Shown piece after piece: positions 43,189 through 49,009 of a stretch of DNA of 49,009 bases. The notes under the pieces were generated by a model, which saw only the letters and a list, made by a program, of their open reading frames with translations, made no database searches and was not told the DNA's origin. The position numbers and the translations under genes were made by a program. Source of the stretch: an uncultured Hyphomicrobiales bacterium (GTDB lineage Bacteria > Pseudomonadota > Alphaproteobacteria > Rhizobiales > Xanthobacteraceae); assembly GCA_903885555.1 (NCBI GenBank), contig CAISIV010000237.1, forward strand, positions 1 through 49,009. The letters are read 5' to 3'. Every line of letters begins with the position of its first letter. The first letter of the stretch is position 1.

Positions 43189-44631
43189 TCAGAATGGATA
43201 GTGCTGGTGGCTTTCGATGGTGATCCAGCGCAGTTCCGTGAATTCGGCGATCGCGGCGGTGCCGCCGAACCGGCCATAGCCGGAATCCTTGGTGCCCCCG
43301 AACGGCATCTGCGCCTCGTCGTTCACGGTCGGGCCGTTGATATGGCAGATGCCGGCCTGGATGCGCTTGGCCACCGCCATTGCGCGCTGGATGTTCTCGC
43401 TGAACACGGCGGACGACAGGCCGTACTCGGTATCGTTGGCGATCTTGACCGCTTCGTCGTCGCCATTGACGCGGATGATGCTTTTCACAGGGCCGAACGA
43501 CTCTTCCTTGTAGATGCGCATTTTCGGCGTGACGTTGTCGAGCAATGTCGCCGACCAGACGGTGCCGGCCCGCTTGCCCCCGGCGATGAGCTTGGCGCCC
43601 AGCTTGACGGCGTCGTCGAGCAGTTCCTGCATGCGGTTGGCGGATTGCTCGCTGACCAGTGAGCCGAGCACGACCTTGGTGCGCGGATCGCCGTAGGGCA
43701 GGGCGTTGGCCTTGTTCGCCAGTTTGCCGACGAAAGCGTCGGCGATCTTGTTGTCGACGATGATGCGCTCGGTCGACATGCAGATCTGGCCCTGATGCAT
43801 GAAGGCGCCGAACGCCGCGGCGTCGACCGCGTCGTCGAGATTGGCGTCGTCAAGCACCAGCAGCGGCGCCTTGCCGCCAAGTTCGAGCAGCACCGGCTTG
43901 AGATATTTCGCCGCCGTCTGCGCGATAATGCGGCCGACATGGCTGGAGCCGGTGAAGTTGATGCGGCGCACGGCCGGATGCGCGATCAGCGCTTCGGTCA
44001 CCGCCGGCGCGTCTTCGCGCGAATGGGTGACGACGTTGATGACGCCTTTCGGCAGCCCGGCTTCCTGCAGCACTTTGCCGATCAGCATGTGTGTGCCGGG
44101 GCAGGTTTCGGATGCCTTCATCACCACGGTGTTGCCGCAGGCCAGCGGCATCGCCACCGCGCGCACGCCGAGAATGACCGGCGCGTTCCACGGCGCCATG
44201 CCGACGCAGACGCCGGCCGGCTGACGGATCGCCATCGAGAAGCAGCCCGGTTTGTCGGACGGAATGACCTCACCGTGCACCATCGTGGTCATACAGGCGG
44301 CTTCGCGCAGTACCTTGGCGGCGAACATCACGTTGAAGCCGGACCACGGACCGGTGGCGCCGGTTTCTTCCATCATCAGCTTGATGAATTCGGCGCTCTT
44401 GGCCTCCAGCATATCGGCGGCTTTGAGCAGCAGCATGCGGCGTTCGGTCGGGCCTTTCTCGGACCACGCCGGAAAAGCGGCGGCCGCCGCGTCGCAGGCG
44501 GCGTTGACGTCTTCGACCGTGCCGGCTTCGGCGACGGTGGCGACTTTGCCGGTGTAGGGGTCCTTGCGTTCGAAAGTGGCTTTGCTGCGCGACTTGACGT
44601 CGGCGCCGTCGATCAGAAGCTGGACGTTCAT
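43189..44631 (-). CDS. Aldehyde dehydrogenase (vanillin/salicylaldehyde dehydrogenase-like)
   Basis: Predicted 480 residues. Asn149 (PWNAP), Glu250 (LELGGKAP) and Cys284 (QGQICMST) form the catalytic set, and FTGSSHVG binds NAD(P). HQGQICMSTERI and the C-terminal FGGTKDSGYGRFGG match aryl-aldehyde dehydrogenases. It oxidises an aldehyde to the acid, and its place between two ThDP decarboxylase-like genes suggests their product is its substrate. ATG 44629-44631 has AAGGGAGAGAG upstream. A terminator-like hairpin follows the gene. Confidence 0.9.
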   Translation of the reverse strand: MNVQLLIDGADVKSRSKATFERKDPYTGKVATVAEAGTVEDVNAACDAAAAAFPAWSEKGPTERRMLLLKAADMLEAKSAEFIKLMMEETGATGPWSGFNVMFAAKVLREAACMTTMVHGEVIPSDKPGCFSMAIRQPAGVCVGMAPWNAPVILGVRAVAMPLACGNTVVMKASETCPGTHMLIGKVLQEAGLPKGVINVVTHSREDAPAVTEALIAHPAVRRINFTGSSHVGRIIAQTAAKYLKPVLLELGGKAPLLVLDDANLDDAVDAAAFGAFMHQGQICMSTERIIVDNKIADAFVGKLANKANALPYGDPRTKVVLGSLVSEQSANRMQELLDDAVKLGAKLIAGGKRAGTVWSATLLDNVTPKMRIYKEESFGPVKSIIRVNGDDEAVKIANDTEYGLSSAVFSENIQRAMAVAKRIQAGICHINGPTVNDEAQMPFGGTKDSGYGRFGGTAAIAEFTELRWITIESHQHYPF

Positions 44632-44664
44632 GTCTCTCTCCCTTGGATAGTTTTGTTTTTACAG

Positions 44665-44682
44665 CGGCGGCTGAGGCCGCCG
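44665..44682. repeat. GC hairpin between ThDP gene and aldehyde dehydrogenase gene
   Basis: CGGCGGC (44665-44671) pairs with GCCGCCG (44676-44682) over TGAG; three more pairs form if one T is bulged. On the minus strand it is followed by an A-rich run, not T, so it is unlikely to terminate. It may shield the mRNA end of the upstream gene. Confidence 0.35.
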
Positions 44683-44698
44683 TCTGCGGTTTAATGTC

Positions 44699-46408
44699 TC
44701 AAAGATGCGGCAGGCGGACGTCGAGTACCGCGCACCGCTTCTCGTCGCGCACCACGGCAAAGGCCTCCGCCAGCGCCGCTTCGATTTCTTCCGGCTTCTC
44801 GATCTTGCGCGCCCAGGCGCCGCCGGCTGCTGCAGCAATCGCGGAATGGTCGGGCGCGGGATCGAATTCGACGCCGACGGCATTGGCGCGGCTGGCGTAG
44901 CCATCCGGATGCACGGCAAGCGTCGACATTTTCGGCGAACGCCATCCGCCGTTGTTGTAGACGATCTGCAGGAACGGCGTTTTGTACTTGCGCGCCATCC
45001 AGTGCACCGATGAAGGCACCGAGAACATGTAGGAGCCGTCGCCGGACAGCGCGATCACGGTTTTGTCGGGATGCGCCAGCTTGGCGCCGATGGCCGCGCC
45101 GCCGTTCCAGCCGAGCGAACTGCCGCCGCTAAGGAAATACTGGCCGGGCGTCGATGGCCGCAAATGATTGGTGACGACCGGATAGTTGGTGATCATCTCG
45201 CTCAAGATGATTGTGTTGGCATCGACGTATTTGCGCAGGCACGCGGTGAAATATTCCGCGGTGACGATGCCGGTCGGCTGTTCGCGCTTGAGCATCTCGT
45301 CGGACCGCGCTTTGCCCAGCTTGCTGTAGTGCGCGGTGCGCTCCTTCACTATGCCGGCGTCGAGCTTGATGCCGTCGAGCGCTTGGTTGATTTGTGCCAG
45401 CGCTGTTGCTGCGTCGGCGCGCAGCACGCGGCGGGCCTTGAAGTACCAGAGCGGAATTTTGTCTTTGAGCGGATCGACGTCGATGTGAAATACCTTGGCG
45501 TCCGCATTCGGCTTGCTGATCGCCGGCACCCAGGGCGCGTCGCTGTCGATCACCAGCACGACGTCGGCCTCGGCCAGCACCGGTTCCTGGTGCGGCTCGC
45601 TCCAGCGGTTACCCATGTAGAGCGGATGATCGAGCGGGAAGTTCAGACACACCGGAGACTGCTCCAGCACGGCGATGCCGGCGCGTTCGCACAGTCGGGT
45701 CAGTTCGCCGACCGCCGCGGGATTGCGGCCGGAATAGCTGGTCACGATCAAAGGGCGTTTCGCCGTGGCCAGCGCCTGCGCCAGTTCGGCAGCGTCCTGC
45801 GTTCGCAGAGGTAGCGGGGCGACTGCCGGCCATTCGTCGATATCGATGGCGAGCGGCGTGACTTCCTCTTCCATCACCTCGCGCGCGCCGACCAGATAGA
45901 CCGGCCCCATCGGATCGCTCTTGGCGAGTTGCAGGGCGCGGTGCGTGACCTGCTTGATGTTACGGCCCGTACGGAATTCGTAATCGAACTTCGTGTAGTT
46001 ACGCACGATGCCGCGCTGGTCGCCGATGTCCTGGATCCATTGGATCCATTCGTTGCGCGAACCCTTCAGCTCGCCTTCCTGCGTATAGGGCGTGGCGCCA
46101 GCGAAGATCAGCACCGGCACGCGGGCGCGGCAGGCATTGTGCACGGCGCCGCCGAGCGCCTGGGTACCGCATTCGACGTGGACAATAACGACCTGCGCTT
46201 CGCCGCTGACCTGCGCGTAACCATGCGCCGCGCTCAGCGCCACCATCTCGTTCGGGCAGGTCAGCATCGCGGGAAAGCCGCGGCCATTGGCTTTGCCTTC
46301 CTCGATCGACTCGACGATCGCCGGGTGGTCGCTACCGAGATTGGCGAAAATATAGGAGACGCCGGCCTCCTTCAGAGCTTCGAGAAATGCCGTACCCGCA
46401 GTCCGCAC
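44699..46408 (-). CDS. ThDP-dependent enzyme, IlvB/benzoylformate decarboxylase superfamily
   Basis: Predicted 569 residues. The ThDP-activating Glu is in TCPNEMVALSAAHGYA. The pyrophosphate motif runs from SGDGSYMFSVPSSVHW to VYNNGGW. The three-domain layout (PYR about 1-170, central 190-330, PP 360-550) is standard. The central domain keeps a nucleotide-binding-like fold, but FAD use cannot be judged. Reactions in this superfamily include decarboxylation of benzoylformate, phenylpyruvate or oxalyl-CoA and acetolactate synthesis. GTG at 46406-46408 with GGAA upstream is the only sensible start. The next gene on the strand oxidises aldehydes, so an aldehyde-forming decarboxylation is a fair inference. 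Confidence 0.87.
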   Translation of the reverse strand: MRTAGTAFLEALKEAGVSYIFANLGSDHPAIVESIEEGKANGRGFPAMLTCPNEMVALSAAHGYAQVSGEAQVVIVHVECGTQALGGAVHNACRARVPVLIFAGATPYTQEGELKGSRNEWIQWIQDIGDQRGIVRNYTKFDYEFRTGRNIKQVTHRALQLAKSDPMGPVYLVGAREVMEEEVTPLAIDIDEWPAVAPLPLRTQDAAELAQALATAKRPLIVTSYSGRNPAAVGELTRLCERAGIAVLEQSPVCLNFPLDHPLYMGNRWSEPHQEPVLAEADVVLVIDSDAPWVPAISKPNADAKVFHIDVDPLKDKIPLWYFKARRVLRADAATALAQINQALDGIKLDAGIVKERTAHYSKLGKARSDEMLKREQPTGIVTAEYFTACLRKYVDANTIILSEMITNYPVVTNHLRPSTPGQYFLSGGSSLGWNGGAAIGAKLAHPDKTVIALSGDGSYMFSVPSSVHWMARKYKTPFLQIVYNNGGWRSPKMSTLAVHPDGYASRANAVGVEFDPAPDHSAIAAAAGGAWARKIEKPEEIEAALAEAFAVVRDEKRCAVLDVRLPHL

Positions 46409-46439
46409 GCGACGTTCCTTTTATTCGTTTGATCGTCTT

Positions 46440-46459
46440 ATGGTTGGGCCCCCAACCAT
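46440..46459. promoter_or_regulatory. Perfect inverted repeat between TRAP permease and ThDP gene, candidate operator
   Basis: ATGGTTGGG (46440-46448) is followed by two C and CCCAACCAT (46451-46459), a 9-base perfect inverted repeat with a 2-base centre. It lies 32 bases upstream of the GTG start at 46408. A 2-base loop is too tight for an RNA hairpin with full pairing, so a DNA-binding dimer is the simpler reading. No regulator gene is within the window's block. Confidence 0.5.
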
Positions 46460-46504
46460 TTTGAAGACCGGATGCTATCATATGAGCAGCCGGAGGAAAG
46501 GTCT

Positions 46505-47815
46505 TCACATCTTCGACGGCAGCCACAATGCCAGGATCGGGAAGGCGATCAGGATCACCAGCCGGATCAGGTCGGTGGCGATGAAGGGGATCACTCCCTT
46601 GAAGATGGTGGTGAACGACACGTCCTTAACCACGCTCTTGATGACGAAGACGTTCATGCCGACCGGTGGATGAATGAGCCCGAGTTCGACCGTCATGACG
46701 ATGATGACGCCGAACCAGATCGGGTTGAAGCCGAGATGCGTAATGACCGGGAAGATGATCGGCACGGTCAGGATGATCATGGCCATGGCGTCCATCAGGC
46801 AGCCGAGTACCAGATACATCACCATGATCAGCGCCAGCACGCCGTAGCTGCCCAGCCCGAGACCGGTGAGAAACTCGGTGACCTTCTGCGGCGTCTGCGT
46901 GACGGTGAGGAAATAACCGAAGATCAAGGCACCGATCAGCACGGTGAATACGGCGGCCGCGGTGCGCGTTGCCTGCAGCAACGACGTCAGAATTTTTTCT
47001 TTGTCGAGCCGTCCGGTGAAGACGCCGATCAGGAAAGCGCCGGTGGCGCCGACGCCGCCGGCTTCGGTCGGCGTAAAGCGCGGCAAAAACGGCAAGCCGT
47101 AGAGGCCTCCAATGACGAAGATGAAGAGCAGCATTGGCGCCCAGATATCGCGCAGGCCCGAGAAGCGCTGCCGCCACGTCGTGCTCGGACCGGTCGGCAG
47201 GAAGCCCGGCCGGAAGTAACCGATCAGCGCAATGGTGATGACGTACATGACCATCGCCAGCAGGCCGGGAATGATGCCGGCGATGAAAAGTTTGCCGATG
47301 TCCTGCTCGGTGATGATGCCGTAGACCGCCAGCACGGTGGACGGTGGCAGCATGGCGCCCAGCGTGCCGCCGGCGGCGATCACGCCGGTGGCGAAGCTCT
47401 GCGGATAGCCGTAACGCCGCATTTCCGGATAGGCGACGGCGGAGAAGGTTGCCGCGGTCGCCACCGACGAGCCGCAGATCGCGGCAAAGCCGCCGCAGGC
47501 GACGACCGTGGCGAAACCCAGGCCGCCGCGCAGGTGTCCGACAAAAGCATTGGCGGCCTTGAACAGGTCGCGGCTCATGCCGGAGTTCGACACGAACGTT
47601 CCCATCAGCAGGAACATCGGGATGACGCCGAAGGTGTAGTCGGTCACCGTGCGCATCGAGGTCTGGCCGACCAGCTTGAGCGCGGGGCCGCCGCCGACGA
47701 GGTAGCTGAAGCCGCCGACGCCGACCAGGCCCATGGCCATGCCGACCGGCACGCGCAGCAGCATCAGCGCGAACAGCGCGACAAAGCCCAGGATGGCAAC
47801 GGCGTCGGTGCTCAT
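46505..47815 (-). CDS. dctM: TRAP transporter large permease (DctM family)
   Basis: Predicted 436 residues with about 12 spans. GLVGVGGFSYLVGGGPAL at the start, GCGGFAAICGSSVATAATFS and LVLGCLMDAMAMIILTVPII are DctM hallmarks. The protein forms the Na+-coupled transport channel with DctQ. ATG 47813-47815 overlaps the stop of dctQ by one base (TAATG), so translation is coupled. Transport of a C4 or aromatic acid is expected from the family; the specificity lies in the binding protein. Confidence 0.92.
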   Translation of the reverse strand: MSTDAVAILGFVALFALMLLRVPVGMAMGLVGVGGFSYLVGGGPALKLVGQTSMRTVTDYTFGVIPMFLLMGTFVSNSGMSRDLFKAANAFVGHLRGGLGFATVVACGGFAAICGSSVATAATFSAVAYPEMRRYGYPQSFATGVIAAGGTLGAMLPPSTVLAVYGIITEQDIGKLFIAGIIPGLLAMVMYVITIALIGYFRPGFLPTGPSTTWRQRFSGLRDIWAPMLLFIFVIGGLYGLPFLPRFTPTEAGGVGATGAFLIGVFTGRLDKEKILTSLLQATRTAAAVFTVLIGALIFGYFLTVTQTPQKVTEFLTGLGLGSYGVLALIMVMYLVLGCLMDAMAMIILTVPIIFPVITHLGFNPIWFGVIIVMTVELGLIHPPVGMNVFVIKSVVKDVSFTTIFKGVIPFIATDLIRLVILIAFPILALWLPSKM

Positions 47816-48324
47816 TATTCCGCCGTCTTGATTTGAGGTTCTTGCATCAGCTCCGGCTGGAAGATCAGCCGGTAGGTGCGGACCGCGATCAGCAGCACGG
47901 CAGAGACGTCGCCGATCCAGGCGACCGCGAAGAACGGCCAGGTCGGCCAGCGCAGATCGAAGGTCAGGACGTTGTCGTTGTAGGTGCCGTACACTTTATC
48001 GAACAGCGTGTAGGTCTGGACCGCCACGACGAACAACAGCACCAGCGTCGCAAATACGTCGATCCATCGCTGATACTTCGGGCCGACATTAGCCCAGATC
48101 AGATCGACCGTGATGTGCGTGCCGCGATACGAGGTCGCGGCGATGCCCCAAAAAATGAGAATGCCGAGCAGCAGGCGGCCGAAGTCGAAAGCGTCCGGGA
48201 TCGAAAAGTTGAAGACGTTGCGCAGAATGACCGCAAGAAAAATATTGGCGGCGACGATGCCGACGAAGCCGGCGGCGATCCACTCGATAGTATCGATGAA
48301 ACGATCCATCGCGACGCGTTTCAT
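47815..48324 (-). CDS. dctQ: TRAP transporter small permease (DctQ family)
   Basis: Predicted 169 residues with four spans; the first is around WIAAGFVGIVAANIFLAVIL and the second around LLLGILIFWGIAATSYRG. TSYRGTHITVDLIW is the family's central motif. It pairs with DctM in the membrane. ATG at 48322-48324 or ATG at 48307-48309 could be used. It lies 69 bases downstream of the binding-protein gene, with a terminator-like hairpin between. Confidence 0.9.
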   Translation of the reverse strand: MKRVAMDRFIDTIEWIAAGFVGIVAANIFLAVILRNVFNFSIPDAFDFGRLLLGILIFWGIAATSYRGTHITVDLIWANVGPKYQRWIDVFATLVLLFVVAVQTYTLFDKVYGTYNDNVLTFDLRWPTWPFFAVAWIGDVSAVLLIAVRTYRLIFQPELMQEPQIKTAE

Positions 48325-48354
48325 GGGCGCACTGCTGTCCGGCTGAAAGGAAAA

Positions 48355-48379
48355 GCGGCGGCGGAATGTCCGCCGCCGC
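48355..48379 (-). terminator. Hairpin with T-rich tail between dctP and dctQ (partial terminator)
   Basis: GCGGCGGCGGA (48355-48365) pairs perfectly with TCCGCCGCCGC (48369-48379) over a 3-base loop. Read on the minus strand it follows the binding-protein stop by 14 bases and is followed by TTTTCCTTTC. This is a good intrinsic-terminator shape inside the operon, expected to lower permease mRNA relative to receptor mRNA. Confidence 0.7.
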
Positions 48380-48393
48380 AGCGCGTGTTCTGT

Positions 48394-49009
48394 CTACTGC
48401 GCCAGCGCCTTGTACTTGGCGAGTTCGGCGCGCAGTTCCTTCATCGCGACATCGGCGTCGATGCCGGCTTTCTTGACGCCATCGGCCCAGTTCTTGACCA
48501 AAGGCTCGGCCGCCTTTTTCCATTCCGCGGTCTGTGCCAGGTTCAGCGTGTAGACCTCGTGCCCGGCCTGCGCCTTGACCTTCTCGACGCCGGCATCTTC
48601 GAAGGTGCCCCACGGCCCGCCGACGCGGCCGGCCGCTTCGGGGTTGCAGTTGTTGTCGATCGCCTTTTTCTGGCGATCGGACATCTGGGCGTATTTGTCC
48701 TTGTTGAACACGAAGGCGAAGGTGGTCACGTAGAGCGGCGCCTCCATGTGATACTTCGTGACTTTATCAACGCCAAAGAGCACCAGCGATCCCCATGGGA
48801 ATGTCACGGCGTCGGCGACGCCGCGCTCGATGATGTCGCGTACTTCCGGCGCCGAGGACTGAACGTTGGTGCCGCCGAGCTGCGTGACGAAATTGGCGAT
48901 GGTAGCGTCGGCCGGGCGGATCTTCATGCCCTTGATGTCATCGGGCAGCACGATCTTCTTGGTGCGCGAGTGAATGCCGGACGGTGCGTGCACGAAGGCG
49001 AGGCAGAAC
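48394..49009 (-). CDS. dctP: TRAP transporter substrate-binding protein (DctP family), C-terminal part
   Basis: The reading frame is open to the window edge; the visible ~204 residues are the C-terminal part of a TRAP receptor and the signal peptide is outside. LPDDIKGMKIRPADATIANF with the Arg-containing KIRPAD stretch matches the conserved carboxylate-binding Arg of DctP proteins. GVADAVTFPWGSLVLFGVD lines the ligand cleft, and the C-terminal helix is charged. It should deliver an organic acid to DctQM. Phe and Trp around the cleft (FPWGS) would suit an aromatic acid, but this is inference. Confidence 0.88.
   Translation of the reverse strand, partial: FCLAFVHAPSGIHSRTKKIVLPDDIKGMKIRPADATIANFVTQLGGTNVQSSAPEVRDIIERGVADAVTFPWGSLVLFGVDKVTKYHMEAPLYVTTFAFVFNKDKYAQMSDRQKKAIDNNCNPEAAGRVGGPWGTFEDAGVEKVKAQAGHEVYTLNLAQTAEWKKAAEPLVKNWADGVKKAGIDADVAMKELRAELAKYKALAQ

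Noticed and set aside
46472-47836. A 454-codon plus-strand open frame rich in His, Asp, Gln and Glu
   Set aside because: It mirrors dctM, whose hydrophobic codons give such residues in antisense.
1-49009. Mobile element, prophage, CRISPR or toxin-antitoxin genes
   Set aside because: No transposase, integrase, phage structural gene, direct-repeat array or small paired toxin-antitoxin frames were seen on either strand.

Overview
The window is GC-rich, densely coded DNA from an alphaproteobacterium. The best fit is Hyphomicrobiales, near Xanthobacteraceae or Nitrobacteraceae. The pointers are a RegB/RegA (ActS/ActR) redox pair, an MmcB-type repair protein, an intracellular PHB depolymerase, full-length GlnD and MutS, many periplasmic solute receptors (ABC, TRAP and Bug type), and short CCTCTCCCCGC-type palindromic intergenic repeats. 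The taxonomic call is inference, because there is no rRNA in the window. I see no tRNA, rRNA, CRISPR array, insertion sequence, integrase or prophage gene. No intergenic gap exceeds about 220 bases.

Layout. (1) 1-5054: the 3' end of glutaryl-CoA dehydrogenase, a palindromic repeat, a kynurenine-formamidase-like hydrolase, an exported VWA protein, mtnA, mmcB and a small exported two-cysteine protein. (2) 5051-8701: regB-regA on the minus strand (coupled by a GTGA overlap to the small exported protein), divergent from a two-gene ABC-2 exporter. (3) 8843-14469: phaZ with a one-base frameshift, a YgjP-like metalloprotease, a Bcr/CflA exporter and PBP1A. (4) 14596-25235: a scattered set of aromatic or ring-acid genes. 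These are a MetE-like zinc protein, an FAD hydroxylase, a Tat-exported amidohydrolase, a dihydroxyphthalate-decarboxylase-like protein, an orphan ABC receptor, a TPR protein, a carboxymuconolactone-decarboxylase-like protein, a Gfo/Idh oxidoreductase, a Bug receptor and a 3-hydroxyisobutyrate-dehydrogenase-like reductase. (5) 25273-39024: glnD and mutS on the minus strand. Between them are a plus-strand sulfonate/nitrate-type ABC importer with a good promoter, a zinc alcohol dehydrogenase, an OsmC protein, a tandem pair of paralogous membrane proteins of unknown function, and an NTF2-like/flavin-monooxygenase fusion. (6) 39098-49009: a minus-strand catabolic block in which a TRAP transporter (P partial, Q, M) is followed by a ThDP enzyme, an aldehyde dehydrogenase, a second ThDP enzyme with a one-base frameshift, an amidohydrolase and an FAD hydroxylase.

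How the parts may work together. Block 6 reads as an uptake-and-degradation unit. The TRAP system would import an organic acid, ThDP enzymes would decarboxylate a 2-oxo acid to an aldehyde, the dehydrogenase would oxidise it, and the hydroxylase and amidohydrolase would process a ring acid. The substrate is not readable from sequence. The RegBA pair implies redox control, and the coupled two-cysteine exported protein is the most attractive unknown there. The membrane-protein pair at 32906-34488 is the other clear unknown. Two otherwise well-conserved genes (phaZ and the ThDP enzyme at 41382-43078) each carry a single-base frameshift, which may be real decay or consensus error.
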